From contig JAJNNY010000076.1 of NCBI GenBank assembly GCA_022453515.1, forward strand, positions 62,001 to 126,000: DNA of 64,000 bases, written 5' to 3'. Under the pieces are notes generated by a model, which was not told where the DNA came from, searched no databases, and was given only the letters and a program-made list of their open reading frames with translations. Made by a program: the position numbers and the translations under genes. This document shows positions 1-12,247 of the stretch, one piece after another (the stretch's first letter is position 1; every line of letters begins with the position of its first letter). The stretch comes from Astrocystis sublimbata (lineage: Eukaryota; Ascomycota; Sordariomycetes; Xylariales; Xylariaceae).

Positions 1-347
1 TGCCGGAGCTTGGCCTCTCGGTCTTCCCATGCTGTGCGGCCGAATTTCTCACCCTTGATGAGGACTCTGGAGAGTACCTGGGACCAACTACCAGGTGCGG
101 CGCAGAGATCAACCACCCGTGTCACGTTGGCGAACAAATCAAATTCTTGAGCCTTTAGTCAGTTTCAACCTCTTATCGTGAACTCGACTCGACAACCATG
201 ATGTTTTTGGTTGGTGGGGGAGGGGCAAGCATAAATGAGCATACCTTCATCAAGTTGTAAGAGCTTGAATGCACTTCTAGCTCGCCAACCTTGTTCTTTG
301 GCGAGCCGGTAATAGGCATCACGTTTATCCTTGGAAGATTTGCCCAT
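1..347 (-). CDS. TRM7: Trm7/FtsJ-like tRNA 2'-O-methyltransferase, 5' part (runs off the window)
   Basis: Start codon at 347-345. Exon 1 is 347..245 and exon 2 is 145..1, continuing beyond the window edge. The 99-nt intron (244..146) is GT-AG and keeps the frame. The N-terminus begins [20 protein letters not shown], as in the eukaryotic Trm7/FTSJ1 family. Exon 2 carries the SAM-binding stretch [17 protein letters not shown], the motif I region of FtsJ/RrmJ methyltransferases. The family 2'-O-methylates ribose in the anticodon loop (positions 32 and 34) of some tRNAs in the cytoplasm; that is family knowledge. The catalytic K-D-K-E residues further on cannot be checked because most of the gene is missing. 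It is divergent from MAK5 across about 340 bp. An upstream in-frame ATG exists, but the MGKSSKDK start fits the family. Confidence 0.9.
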
Positions 348-683
348 TGTGATCAACCTTGTTGTACCAAATACAATTATCGCCTTCAAATCTCAAGATC
401 GAAGAGGGGCACGATTAAGTGAGAAAAGACATGCCCTGCATTTTTTTACTTGGCGAATCAAGAGGCCTGTCGAGGGCCGGTCTAGGTGGACCCACTTAAG
501 CTGCGATAGTGGCCAGGGTCAGCTGTAGCGCGGCGCGCCAGTGGTGGGGTTACAGGGGTTACAGGGGGGTCCTCCCAAAATATCACTGACATCGGTCTGG
601 AAATTTTAAACTTCCCCAGATCCATCTTGCGACAGCATCACGCAACGCCAAATCGAACAAGTCAACCACACAACATCGCCAAG
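348..683. promoter_or_regulatory. Shared divergent promoter region between TRM7-like and MAK5 genes
   Basis: This 336-bp gap separates the start codons of two divergently transcribed RNA-processing genes, so it must hold both promoters. It contains a tandem TTACAGGGG/TTACAGGGG pair near 550-568 and a GC-rich GGCGCGCC block near 531-538. I see no clear TATA box. Which transcription factors act here is not known to me. Confidence 0.5.
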
Positions 684-3085
684 ATGAACGGCGCTCAGAA
701 GAGGAAAGGCGCTGGCGGAGGAGCCTCAATACCCGCCAAAAGATCAAAAACAGCCTCTATCACCAAGAAATCGAAGCCCAAGAAGCGAACGAAACGATCC
801 ATTGCCGTCGACTCGCTAGCATGGAGCAAGGCCCAGCTGCCCGACATGTTCGATGATGCCGAGGGCTTTTTCGGACTGGAGGAAGTCGAAGGCGTCGAGG
901 TCGTGCGAGGCGACAACAACATAGTCGAATTTGTATGCTGACCATGTCGTCCATGTCGTCAGTCCTCTTGGCTTGTACTAACTGGTGGGACGCTATAGAG
1001 AGCAGTGGTCGCAAGTGATGACGAGACCAAGCCCGCGCACGAAGCAAAGGAAGAAAACAAAGCCGAGGGGGATGATGACTCATTCGAGGGATTTGAAGAC
1101 GAACCAGACACCGCTGTTGCTCCTCAAAAGGCGCCCAATGCGAAACCAGAAGCCGGAGCCGGAGCGGATGCGACCGCCTCGACCGCAGACGCCGATAAGC
1201 CCGAGAAGGAATCAAAACAAAAGAAGAAAAAGAAGGCACAAGCAAAAGAAGACAAAGAGCTCGAGACCAACGTATTCGCTGGATTAGACGAGGTCGACGA
1301 AATGCCGGGCGACGACGATATAGATCTATCTGAATGGGCGAAGCTGGACCTCTCTGCTGGGATACTGTCCTCGCTGGCCAAGTTGAAATTCTCCACTCCG
1401 ACGGCGATTCAGGCTGCCACGATACCGCACATCTTGGCTGGCCACGACGTGATAGGGAAGGCCTCCACCGGTTCAGGAAAGACCTTGGCATTTGGAATAC
1501 CCATTGTCGAGAAATGGTTGGAGCTTTCGGAAGAAAACGTCGCCGAAGAAGACAGCGCAGAAGCGCAACCCAAAACCCCTTTGGCTTTGATACTGTCGCC
1601 CACAAGAGAGCTTGCCCACCAGCTCACGGAACACATAAAGAACTTGTGCAGCGGTTTGCCGAGTTCTCCATACGTGTGTTCCATTACCGGAGGTCTGTCC
1701 GTGCTGAAGCAGCAACGACAATTGGCCAAAGCCGACATCGTCATCGCTACACCAGGTCGCTTATGGGAGGTTTTGAGCTCGAGCGCGGCCATCATGAAGT
1801 CATTTAGGGGCATAGGCTATCTAGTGGTAGACGAGGCCGACAGACTCTTGACCGAGGGCCATTTCAAGGAGGCCAAGGAGATCCTGACCGCCTTGGACCG
1901 GGTTGAACAAGATGAAGATGACGACGAGGCCGAGCTTTCACCAAGACAAACGCTAGTCTTTTCGGCGACATTCCACAAAGGTCTACAACAAAAGCTTGCC
2001 GGAAAGGGAAAATTCAATCTGATGAGCGATGAGGACTCGATGGAATATCTGCTCAAAAAGCTGAACTTCCGCGAGGAGAAGCCGAAGTTCATCGACGTCA
2101 ACCCAGTGTCACAGATGGCTGAGGGGTTGAAGGAGGGATTGGTGGAATGCGGTGCGATGGAGAAGGTGAGTACCGTGACACGTTTTGTTGCGATGAACGG
2201 TGAACATGCTAACGGAGAACGCAGGATTTATATCTATATGCTTTACTACTATTATACCCTAATGTGCGCACGCTGGTTTTCACAAACTCCATCAGCGCAG
2301 CGCGACGCATCGCACCTATGCTCCAGAACCTGAACCAAGCTTCATTTGCATTACACTCACAAATGGCGCAAAAAGCCCGTTTAAGGGCCATCGAGCGCTT
2401 CACTAGCACACCCGCCGGCCAATCCTCTATCCTGATCGCCACAGACGTCGCAGCCCGCGGTCTCGACATCCCCAACGTCGACTTCGTCATCCACTACCAC
2501 GTGCCCCGCGACGCAGCCGCCTACGTGCACCGCTCCGGACGTACAGCGCGTGCAGCACGAACCGGTCTCAGCGTCCTCCTCTGCGCGCCCGAAGAAGTGA
2601 TACCTACCCGCCGCCTCGTGGCAAAAGTGCACTCGCAGCGCAAGATCTCGCGCAAGAACCTCTTCGTGCAAACCCTCGACCTCGACCGCAAGCTCGTTAG
2701 CCGTCTCAAGCCCCGAATCACACTGGCCAAAAAACTCGCAGACGCGGCTCTTGCGAAAGAAAAAGGCACCAAGGACGATGAGTGGATGCGCAATGCGGCC
2801 GAGGAGCTCGGTGTCGAATACGACAGCGAGGATCTCGATAAGGCGGCCAACTGGGGCGGCAGAGGGGGCGGGCGCAAGAAGAAGATGCAGGAGGATAGGG
2901 AGGTCTCGAAGGCTGAGATGGGCGCTATGCGCGCTGAGTTGAGGGACTTGCTGAGTAGGCGCATTAATGCCGGTGTTAGTGAGAGGTATATTGCGAATGG
3001 CACGGTGGACGTCGATGAGTTGCTTAGGGGCGCTAAGGGGGAGTTCTTGGGGAGGCATCAGGGGCTGGATCTTTCGGCGTTGTAG
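684..3085 (+). CDS. MAK5: ATP-dependent RNA helicase Mak5 (DEAD-box, 60S ribosome biogenesis)
   Basis: Exons 684..932, 999..2165 and 2225..3085 join in frame to a protein of about 758 aa. The N-terminal ~200 residues are lysine- and acid-rich. The DEAD-box core follows: Q motif FSTPTAIQ (near residue 214), Walker A ASTGSGKT (~238-245), PTRELA, DEAD (~362-365), SAT in FSATF, and in the last exon ATDVAARGLD and HRSGRTAR (motif VI). Length and the long acidic/basic N-terminus match fungal Mak5 (DDX24 group), a nucleolar helicase for early 60S pre-ribosome maturation. Intron 1 has a TACTAAC-type branch near 977; intron 2 is 59 nt. It is divergent from the Trm7-like gene. The general DEAD-box call is certain; assignment to Mak5 rests on overall resemblance. 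Confidence 0.9.
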
Positions 3086-4711
3086 CCTCGAGATTGGCTG
3101 ATTGAGTTTTTTTGGTGGCGGGACAGCTGGACAAGGAATGCCCTTCAGCCTTCGTTAGTTCAAAACATGTGCGCCATTCCATTGGCATTCTCGACTTCGG
3201 TCGAAAGTACCAGAGAAATTCAGTAGAACAGGTACCCAAGTATCGTGACTACTTACCTACCCGACTACTACCCCAAGCCACCGGCGTCAATCGATGGCCC
3301 AGCCTTCCTACCTAATGTGACCTATATCATAATTGCATACAGGACGGCGCATATGAGATACAGGTGGCAGGTGGCTATTGGGGAAGCCTGCGTGCGCACT
3401 ACGAGATTATTGCAGGAGGTATGTATATGGTAGTACCTTTCATGCCGCTCCGGATGTGCTCGTCTGTACCGTAGTGCGAATGAGGCTGCATCTAATCAGG
3501 ATGAGACGTGCGTCAGATCATGTCGCAAGATGCGTGCGGAATCGGGTCGCTCACTACCGGTTACAAGGAGCGAGGCAAAGCCATCTATCTGCCTGTCATA
3601 CTGCCTGCCTGTCTGCTCGCCTGCCTACATCACCAATCTGCAGATATGCTCTACTGGCTTTGGCGAGACGAGGTATTTGGGGTCTGAATGGGCGAATGTC
3701 ACCTTGGGGTTGCCTGAGATTCAGGCTCTAGGTTGGCGCGTGGAAGGAAGATGATCCAATTAGAGGCCTCATCGGGACTGTGGTGATTGGCCTGGTGTTG
3801 GTGTGGGTGATGGGCGGTATGCGAGGTATGGTGTCTCTACTCATGCAAGGTAACATTGGTTTTTTCTTTTCGAGATTTCATGTCTCTGGCTTTGTCAAAG
3901 TGTCATTGCAGGCTGAGGGGCCGAGGTTATACGACGAGGGATCTTATTGAGAGCCGGGAGCCCGGGCATGCTGCGATCTTGTGAGTGAGTAGACGAGACC
4001 GCGTGAGCGACGTAAGATGAGACATATGATTGGTGTTGAGTGCTCATTGAGCACTGCTCATCAATCAGCCTGACTGTGCCATGAGGTGAGAATGTCGGAT
4101 TCAAAAAAGATGCGGTCATGGCACACCTCTTGACCTCATTGTCTGGATGGTTGTCCGACGAACAACCTGGCGGACGGAGCTCACTGCATGTAGGTCGCCT
4201 CCTGCACCCGTCGTCATGTGCCATCGTAAAAGTACCTACCCAGTGTCGAATTTCAAATCGTATCAAATGAGTGGCGGTGCCTCCACCAGTGGCCTTCTTG
4301 AATCAGTATCCGTATCGGAGCATCCTGAGCGCTACGCCATCACTGGCCATGTGGCCTCAACTCGAGATTTTGTGATGCTAGGTGGCGAGGGTGGTAGCGC
4401 ATGTTCATAGATGCAACCATTACTAGGCCAAGCCGCCAAGCCTCCCTAGCATGCCTAGCCCCGTGGGACGAGAAACATGACGGATCCCACCTACTCTTGC
4501 GAAGCTTTAATTCTAGGACTTTTATTATCGTGGGCATATACTGGTATCCAATAAATGTAGAAAAATCAAGCCAAGTAACTCCCACTGCCCACCGGCGACC
4601 TCCACTGATTAATATCCCGTTTGTCACTCCACAACATTGCATACCTTGTGATATTATCAACAATGGCCGAAATTCCAGACCCTATCTCCCACTGACTGCT
4701 ATCCCAACTGC
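3086..4711. other. Intergenic region, no supported gene
   Basis: Only short open frames without recognisable domains or coherent splice patterns occur here. It contains the MAK5 3' flank and the region downstream of the small-protein gene on the minus strand. Confidence 0.5.
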
Positions 4712-5069
4712 TTATGAGCGATATCTTCGTGCTGCGCATGACTCGATCTCTGCTGTGGACAACCACCTCGGAGTAGAGACAGTGTATTGATCAGATCGAA
4801 GCTGCGAACATCACATGATAATATTAATACTGAGGGATCAGTGGGACAACACGATAATGAGACAGAGTGATCACCTTTAGAGAGTAATCATTGTCAAATT
4901 CCCTGTCGAGGAGGCTGAATAGCTTCTTGTCATTAATGCGCTTGGCTGGGAATGTCTGCTCCACCTTGTTGTCGCTATTGCGATGACTCGAAGTCCTGCT
5001 GGAATCTATTTCACGAGTTTTGTAGGAATGATGTCCCCTATGGAAGTAGTGGGTGGGAAAGAATCGCAT
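4712..5069 (-). CDS. Small unnamed protein, copy 1 of a three-copy local family
   Basis: Exon 1 is 5069..4875 and exon 2 is 4801..4712, giving about 94 aa; the 73-nt intron is GT-AG and phase 0. Exon 1 ends with a block containing FPAKRINDKKLFSLLDREF. Exon 2 opens with LRSDQYTVSTPRWLSTAEIE. The gene at 12248 has the same two blocks split by an intron at the same place, and the DNA of the two second exons is visibly similar. The gene at 8229 has the same layout in diverged form. No signal peptide or membrane segment is clear. The family is not one I can name. The start is uncertain, since the frame is open upstream to 5189; exon 2 ends early compared with the 12-kb copy, so this copy may be shortened. 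It stands alone, with no kinase directly downstream. Confidence 0.5.
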
Positions 5070-6245
5070 GTTGCTTTTCAAGACGAATAGGTGCTGGATA
5101 CAGTAACGCAGTGCTGTGGAAATCTTAGATAAGTGCTTGCGATTGTAAGGGCCGAGAAGGTTTAGGATCATGGGGTAGAGCCGCATCAAGTTCCAGGGGA
5201 TCTACCATTAAATACAGTTTTCGCCCGGAGGGAATCTTGCCGGAGGCAATGGGATTGGGGGCTGAGACAGATAGCAACCCTCAAGGGAGAAACATATGTA
5301 CGAAGTGCCAAGTAGCAATTTTGCTCGAGTTCAGGTATGTGATGCATATCGCGCTTTATTCGTACGTAGTACTAACAGGACTTGTAGTACATGTATCATC
5401 ATAATCAAACAGAGCAGAAATTGAAGGTCATTGGCCGCTTATGCAAATAGGCAAGGTGCATGCAGTAACTTGATCCACGGGCGTATACCTGTTCTCACTT
5501 GTTCGAAGTACCTATTTAGTACCGAGCATGGGGTGTATGAAGTACTTGATCTACACCACCTCCGTAAATGTGACCAAGCCAGTTAACCAACCAAGTTCAT
5601 ATGTACCAATGTATGCTACCACCAGCAAGCGGGTGCATGCATCTGTGTGTTTTTGTGTTGTATGGATACGTCCTTATGGCAAAAGAACACGGCATGGGTG
5701 GGCTTTTTCAATTCTCTATATTTCTATTCAATCAGGATAAAGGGCACAAAATCCAACTCACATCTGCAGCTGCACTGGTCACCAATTTCACGTAGCATAC
5801 ATATATGCAACTCATTGTATGCTTAGGGACAGGTTCTGGCCTCAGGGTGACTTGGGGCAACTCGTTGTATCATTTTCGGGAAGGCCGCTGCGCTTAGCGA
5901 GCATGCATATTTCCGACAGCCCCAGTGTTCTAAGTTGACATTTGTTCTAATTTCATAATGTGACGAAGTAAAAACAAACATGTACAAAACGGGGAAAGGG
6001 AATTAGAGCAATTAGATGGCAAGTCGAGTAGTCGTAATTGTCGAAATTTGATAAGACTGCGGTACTAGTACCTGAATCATCATTTCTCTCATTGTTTGTG
6101 CTAATATTACTAGAAGTGCGATCTCTTCTTTTGCCGACAAGGAAGGGAAAACCTCACTCATTATGTCAATCTTTACCGACCAGTAAGCCCCCGCTTGTTA
6201 TCCTGCAGCACGGATCTACTTCCCATTGATCAAATCTCTTCAAGC
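5070..6245. other. Intergenic region between divergent small-protein and kinase genes
   Basis: Moderately AT-rich DNA with no supported coding frame. It presumably holds the promoters of the divergent genes on both sides. No clear repeats were seen. Confidence 0.4.
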
Positions 6246-8085
6246 ATGAATGAAAACGGTGCTCTGGGCGGAAAGCCTAACAACAGCATGCATCTTCCAG
6301 CGAGACAGTCAAGTCCAATTCGCTCCAGCTCAACAACTGACTGCCCCTGTTCAGTAGAAGCCTCTCGAGATCAATTGCTCCGCCAAATTTTGCATTGTTC
6401 TTGGAAGGACCTACTTTGCCCTCACCGTCGTTTCGTTCCAAAAGACCGCATTCGCAGCAGCCTCACCACGGACAAAGTCAAAACTCACTTGAACCTATTC
6501 TTGCATGACGAGAAGTTATCTGGTGCTTTGGCTACAGAGATAGCGCCTGAAGCAGATCTCAGATGCCAATGTGATAAGGTAACATGCACGGGAAAGCGAG
6601 TAATATTTGCTTGTCTGCTACGGATTGGAAGAGAAGACTGCATACAGTTTATATGCCAAAGCACAGCAGAACTCTGTGACAGCAAACTCCCATTTGACGC
6701 CGAAGTTCTGTCACTCTTGCCGCAAGAATGGGAACTTTTTCAAAATGCACAATGGCAAACCAGATGTCACTATCTCACAGGTTTAGATGCCAATAGTGCC
6801 AACGCGATCAAGTTGGATGAGGGAGCTGCCCTTCCACTGAAGAGCAAAGAAGTTATAGTGAAGGACCGAATTGGATCCAAGCCAGACGATCAAGATACTA
6901 TATACTCGCAAGGCCAAGTTCATCTAATCGAAATCCATGAAGATCACCATAACCTACCAATTACGCAAGTAAGTACCTTTAAGCATTTGCATAACTGAGC
7001 CAAGATTTATTAACACCCGTCACTGCCACTAGAAGGAGAAGCCCAATCTCTTCGTGTTGAAGACGTTCAGGCATCCGAAAGATCGCGAAATTGCTGAAAT
7101 CGATTTCAGCGTAGAATTGCTCGCAAATAGACAGCTGCCGCGTCATGAGCGGATAGTTCCCCTTCTCACGGCGTTCGAGTTCGGAGGCCACTTCTACTTA
7201 GTATTTCCTTTCGCAGACCTAGGAGACCTCGAGAACCTCTGGAAAAATACTGATGTACGGGTGGAAAACGCCAGGCCTCACTGGTACTCAACACAGTGGC
7301 TCATCAAAGAGTGTCTAGGCATCGCGGAGGCTCTTGCGCAAACACACCAACGTGTTTTGCCCCCAAATGCAGCTGAGAGGACTATTGGCGGGGTTTCGCA
7401 GCTCCATGCGGATATCAAAGCACGGAATATCCTTTGCTTTCAAGCTGGCGATTCAACGGCACCGGTCCTCAAGCTTGCGGACTTTGGCTGTTCTATAGAG
7501 GCGGGAGGTGATGGCACATTCGAAATTGATGAGTATTCACCTCTGACGAAAACTTATTGCCCCCCAGAGCGCTACCTGAAAGAACCCGTTAGCCCCAACT
7601 ATGATGTTTGGTGCCTCGGTTGTTTATATTTGGAATTTATAACATGGGCTTTGATGGGTTACAAAGGCATAGAAAAATTTAGTGACAAACGCATGTGGGA
7701 ACACGATGGCCCCAACGCCCCGAAATCAAGGTCAGACACATTTTTCAAAGAGATTCAACAACCTCAACGCCGGTGGTATGATATGGCAGCCCTGAGGCTC
7801 AATTTACCGAGGACGGAAAAGGTGTCGCGAAGTGCCACTTCAACCCAGCGGTACCACATCAAAGCATCCGTTACAGAGGTGGGCAGCCCTCTTTGTGTTT
7901 ACCTATTTGTCACTAAGCTTATCCGTATGCAGCATATAAAATCCCTTCGGGCAAGTTGTCTACCTCATGATGAATTCCAACAGGTTTTGGAGATTATTGA
8001 GGGTGACATGTTAAAGGTTGAGAAATCGAAACGCTCAACAAGCAGCCAGATCACAGAAAGTCTACGAAAGTTGGTTTCTCAATGA
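6246..8085 (+). CDS. Protein kinase with fungal-specific N-terminal region
   Basis: Exon 1 6246..6968 and exon 2 7033..7878 join in phase 0; a likely third exon is 7933..8085. The last intron (54 nt) is a multiple of three, so retention would also stay open (573 aa spliced, 591 aa retained). The N-terminal ~240 residues contain FVPKDRIRSSLTTDKVKTHL and a cysteine pair near CQCDKVTC, a region often seen ahead of kinase domains in fungal accessory kinases. The kinase domain has the ATP-site lysine in FVLKTF, the catalytic loop HADIKARN, DFG in LADFGCSIE and an APE-like CPPERY, so it looks catalytically competent. It ends 143 bp from the convergent small gene at 8229. Substrate and pathway are unknown. 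Start chosen at the first ATG of the open frame. Confidence 0.8.
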
Positions 8086-8228
8086 ACATATTAGGCAAAG
8101 TAAATAGAATCTGGGAAAATAGAGTTGATTCTTTTACTATGTAGTGTGCACATCAAGAAACCATGAGTTTATACCAGGGTTTATAATGCACACAATAGCG
8201 ACGAGTCTGAGATATGTGCAAATTTCTT

Positions 8229-8606
8229 TCAGTCATCAGTTTCGGTCTGTTTTGATTGTGCCTTCCGACGTTTCTTCTTCTCTTCATCGAATAGGTTGCT
8301 GATCTCATCTCTTTCCTTCTGGTCGTGGTATTATTGTAAGCGGGTGCTACTACTAGTAAAAACAAGCCGCATTAGACTCACCTTAGTAAGTGGACGAATG
8401 AACTGCAGCTCAATTCCGTGATCGTTGGAGGACTTTATCCGATTTCATTAGCAACTTGATCAACTAAATACAAAGATCGAACTGACTTGAATCACAATAT
8501 CTTCGTCCTTATATCCTTTGTCAATGAGATATCTGCGCAGCACTTCAGCGTCCGCGTAACGGTTAGGGAAAACGTCCGTGGCTTTGAATGGCTTTGGTTC
8601 AGGCAT
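8229..8606 (-). CDS. Small charged protein, copy 2 of the three-copy local family
   Basis: Exons 8606..8487, 8432..8382 and 8318..8229 join in phase 0 to an 86-aa protein. An in-frame ATG at 8681 would give 111 aa; I prefer 8606 because it begins MPEPKPFKATDVFPNRYAD with the conserved block near the start. Introns are 54 and 63 nt; the first has a TGCTAAT branch-like site. Exon 2 encodes SSNDHGIELQFIRPLTK and exon 3 is strongly charged (DEEKKKRRK). The order is FPxRYxD, a leucine-rich helix, a short strand, then PRxLT(x)nE; it matches copies 1 and 2 kb-distant relatives at 4.7 and 12.2 kb, including the intron after the first block. It is convergent with the kinase gene. Function unknown. Confidence 0.6.
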
Positions 8607-9309
8607 ATTGTGAGAGAATCGTCGCAGTCCCGGGATGAAATTGATGAGTCGCGAAAGTGTCCCCTGTGTACTCGAAGGCATAGCAGTGGATTCAAGGATT
8701 GTAGAGACGGCAAGTTTGGTTTATGAACTGATCTGAACACTGGGTCCAAGAGAGAATAGTTTTGTTGCTGTTGTTTGAAAAACGCGTGTCGAGCAGAGCC
8801 GCATAGAGGGTTTCGGTGAGCTTATCCACATGCGAGTGATCAACACGTTGGTTCTTTTTCGAGGAGGGGTGTATGCATACCCTTTCCATTAGGGCGTCTG
8901 CATGAAGATGATTACGTCCGTACATGCTTGTGATCAACTGTAGGTTGCGTTACGTTGCCAAGACCGCCTTCGGATGCTTCTAGCCAGTCAGAGCAACGGG
9001 TGTGACAGCCTGCTTCAACTATGCAGACGCACCGGGTGGCGACCGGCCAAAGCTATTATACCGCATAACGTGGCACTACCTAGGTAATGATAAGACAGGT
9101 TTCTGCATTTACTATCTGCATAGGCGGGCGAGCTCCCCCCGCCCAAGGCGTTCTAATGATTTCCAAGGTTGGCTTGAATCAGCCTTCGGCCGGCTATTGC
9201 GTTAAGCTCTTGTGTATTTACCATATAATCACGTTGCCAACCTTTCAGTTCTAGACCAATTGCATCTTCTTGACCACATATCACTAAATTTTCTATTATC
9301 AATGTAAAA
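8607..9309. other. Divergent intergenic region between small-protein gene and CorA-like gene
   Basis: No supported gene. It holds the 5' flanks of both neighbours; short open frames on both strands lack domains. Confidence 0.4.
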
Positions 9310-11169
9310 ATGGATTGGATCGGAAGAACCAAAAAGCTTTCTAAGGAGGATCTTGGTGATTTCAAGTTTCGCCCAGGTTACCCCTGCGCGATCCAGACTA
9401 TCTGTCTACGCCGGGACGTTTCGGTAAGCACTCTGGACTTGCATCCCTTGTCGATGACCATTTATGCTCACAATATTTTCCAGGGTTCTGTCGAGGTTGC
9501 CGAAAAGTACACTCACAAGTCTGAACCAGAGTACCTGCGCTGGATAAACCAAGTTGGTGGTTTCAATTACTCTCATCACAACAGAAACAATAGATTATTA
9601 ATAGATCTCCGTGCCTCAACAGCCTCAGAAATGGACCGACGAGCCAACATTAGTTTTGGTCATGCATCAAAGGCTGGAAACATCAGAGGCCAAGGCGACA
9701 GATCTTCCGATTGGAGAAGCTACGTTCCTCAAAGCATGCGATCAACTCTATCAGCATAGATGTATAGCACATGCTATTCGCCGCAGGGGGCCGACCACCT
9801 TCACAAGCAGGGTAGTCACAGCGTGGCAAAGCCGACTGGATTGGGGTCCAGCCGTGGGTAAGCCAAACTCCAAAACCGAAGCATGCACAACATTGAGCCA
9901 CTTGGAAGGAGACGAGTGTTAACTACCAGGAGACTAACACCCATCTACCTATCTAGTTTATATATGCAAATCAGACACACAATCTCCAATGAAGACAAAC
10001 GGTTTGGTGCTTTCCGTGACACATTTCCCAAAAAAGTCAATTCTGCTGGCCGTCGCGTATGGCTGCACAAAAGAAAGTTGCGAAGACATCGAAGATGGGC
10101 TAGAGTACGCCAAAACATTCGCCTTTGACCCATTGATTCTCCCGATGCTTTGGGCCCAGCTGGAACGGGAGCGTCTCTTCAACACAGTTGACCGCAAAGC
10201 AGCTCACCTCTATAATCGCATCATCGACATGAACAACCGCCTTTTACAGGAGGGATTGAATCACCGCAAATCTAGCCGGTCAACAAAATCCCAAACCATG
10301 GCAGAATCAGTCGAGATGGTAGCTATTGTTAGCGACACGACGCAAACTAACATTACGCAGCGTGAGTGTGCCGCCGTTAATCTTTGGGTCGACGTCAGCA
10401 TGTTGAAAAACGGCCTCGAGGCCTTTCGAACGGAACTGCAATCGATGCTTAGAAATTCTCGGAGCCCACTGGAAAGGGACGAGGCTGTTTTTGGACCCGT
10501 CAGAGCGAAGCCGGATCCGATATTCACTCACTCATCTAACAGAATACAACATCGGTTGAACGAGATGATTGTCGAGATAGAAGATAAGGTCAGGTACACG
10601 AATAGTCTGCTCGGGGGCATGACGCAGGCAACACAAACTGTATGTTAAGTCCACTGTTAAATCTTTTCTGCATAGAAGTCGTGACTGCTAACAGGTAACA
10701 GGAATCGAATCACCTATCGCGGCGAGATGCACTGACAAACATATTCATCGCTATCGAGTCGAAGAAAGACAGCAGCCACATGCGCTATATTGCGTTTCTC
10801 GGCATGATATTCTTGCCGGGCACATTCTTTGCAGTAAGTCATTATCCCTAATGGGGACTGAGTCTGTTGGCGTTTTAGTGGTCCTGGCCAATGTAGGTCT
10901 TGTTAACATCTGATGAATAGACTCTATTCTCTATGACATTCTTCAACTGGATACCGGATAATAGTGATCAGGTTGTCTCGCCATGGGTCGCCATATACTT
11001 CGGTTTCACCGCCCTCTCAACTGCAGCCACGGTTTGGCGCTTTCACGCGTGGGCAAAGAGACGTGACGCGGAAGCTGAGCTGAGTGTCACAACACAACTT
11101 GAACATTATCCTAGAGCCGGTCCGCTACTGCCACTGTCGCATGGGACCCAACACTCGGCGGAGCCCTAG
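9310..11169 (+). CDS. CorA-like fungal membrane protein with C-terminal transmembrane pair
   Basis: Six exons join in frame: 9310..9423, 9484..9552, 9623..9857, 9957..10639, 10702..10833 and 10921..11169, about 493 aa. The second intron has a weak donor (GTTGGT) and is the least certain join. The middle part has SVTHFPKKSILLAVAYGC and a helical stretch around ILPMLWAQLERERLF, followed by a long coiled region. The C-terminus has a first membrane segment IAFLGMIFLPGTFFATLFSM, then FFNW, and a second around SPWVAIYFGFTALSTAATV. This is the topology of the CorA superfamily, and the type is very common in filamentous fungi. The canonical GMN signature of CorA Mg2+ channels is absent, so ion transport is not established. 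It sits between two kinase/small-protein pairs. Confidence 0.75.
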
Positions 11170-12154
11170 ATACCTAGGTTAGATCGACATCAAGAGGAGA
11201 AGAAAGGGGATCGCTGACACACGGTAATGTCTTTGTGGTCAAGTTGGCAAAACCATATTACAAGGGAGCATTGCTCAGCGAGATAATGATTGGAGTGTCG
11301 AGTTTCGAGTACAGGGTCGTATTTGTACCGGTTAATGAATGAAAGGATGGATCTGTCTATCAGGATTGATGGGTATATATGAACAGCGCCCGAATAATAT
11401 ATCTTCATACAAGGCTATTACAAGCATCATGCTGTCATAGACTCGCTCAAGTGCGAAAGTGTAGTACCACATCATATCAAATTTCAGTTGATTGAGTAAG
11501 TGTGATTCCTATCCGACAGCTTCTTTATCGATCTAATAACATGCATATTGTATCGGAATGTATCGACAGCTCAGACAATTTAAGTTCCAGGTTCAAGGTT
11601 GAAGTAAAATCTCGCTCGACTATAAGTTTAATTAAGGGTTGAAAATGTCGTTCTGTTAGGGGTAGTCAGCAGGGTAGGTACCTAGCTAGAGGATGAGTTA
11701 CGGACTGCTGTTATTTGAAACGGGAAATGACAAGATGTTTAAAGGATTAGTGTCCAGGGTTATACAGCATATAACATCAGGTACTTAATGTAAGCGCCCT
11801 GTGTTGAAGGTGAAACAGTACAAAGGGAGTAGACCCGACTCAGCCTCCGCATACCTACTACAAGTAAGTACTTGCTCACTGCGATAGCACAGGATGAATG
11901 CCCACATGCAAACACTACTATCCTTTAAGGAACTAAAGTTTGGCCTGTACCTTGAAGTCTTTGTGTAAAGATCTCGTGATTGCTGAGATTCGTCTCAATT
12001 CACATTCAAAGCTTGCTGCGGCCCAATCTCCCATTCGCCGGCTCAAATGCCGAGTCTGAAGCGTTAGTTTCAAATCCTCCCTTGGGATGTAGCATATGAA
12101 TACTTAAAACCATGATTCCGAGTCTTTTCAAATGTAATATACACCACTAAGACC
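11170..12154. other. Intergenic region, no supported gene
   Basis: Moderately AT-rich sequence without coherent open frames, covering the CorA-like 3' flank and the upstream region of the small gene at 12248. Confidence 0.4.
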
Positions 12155-12161
12155 TATAAAA
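12155..12161 (+). promoter_or_regulatory. TATA-box candidate for the small-protein gene at 12248
   Basis: TATAAAA lies 87 bp upstream of the ATG at 12248, a usual distance in fungal promoters. It supports the view that the small gene is transcribed. Confidence 0.5.
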
Positions 12162-12247
12162 CACCTGCTGGCTCCTTTTTGCCTCTCACTTATACTTTTG
12201 CGGGCTCGACAAGCGCATGAAAGAAACATTGATCAAGCGTTATCATC

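Noticed and set aside
760..1605. 281-aa minus-strand open frame opposite MAK5
   Set aside because: Arg/Ser/Pro-rich antisense shadow of the helicase coding sequence.
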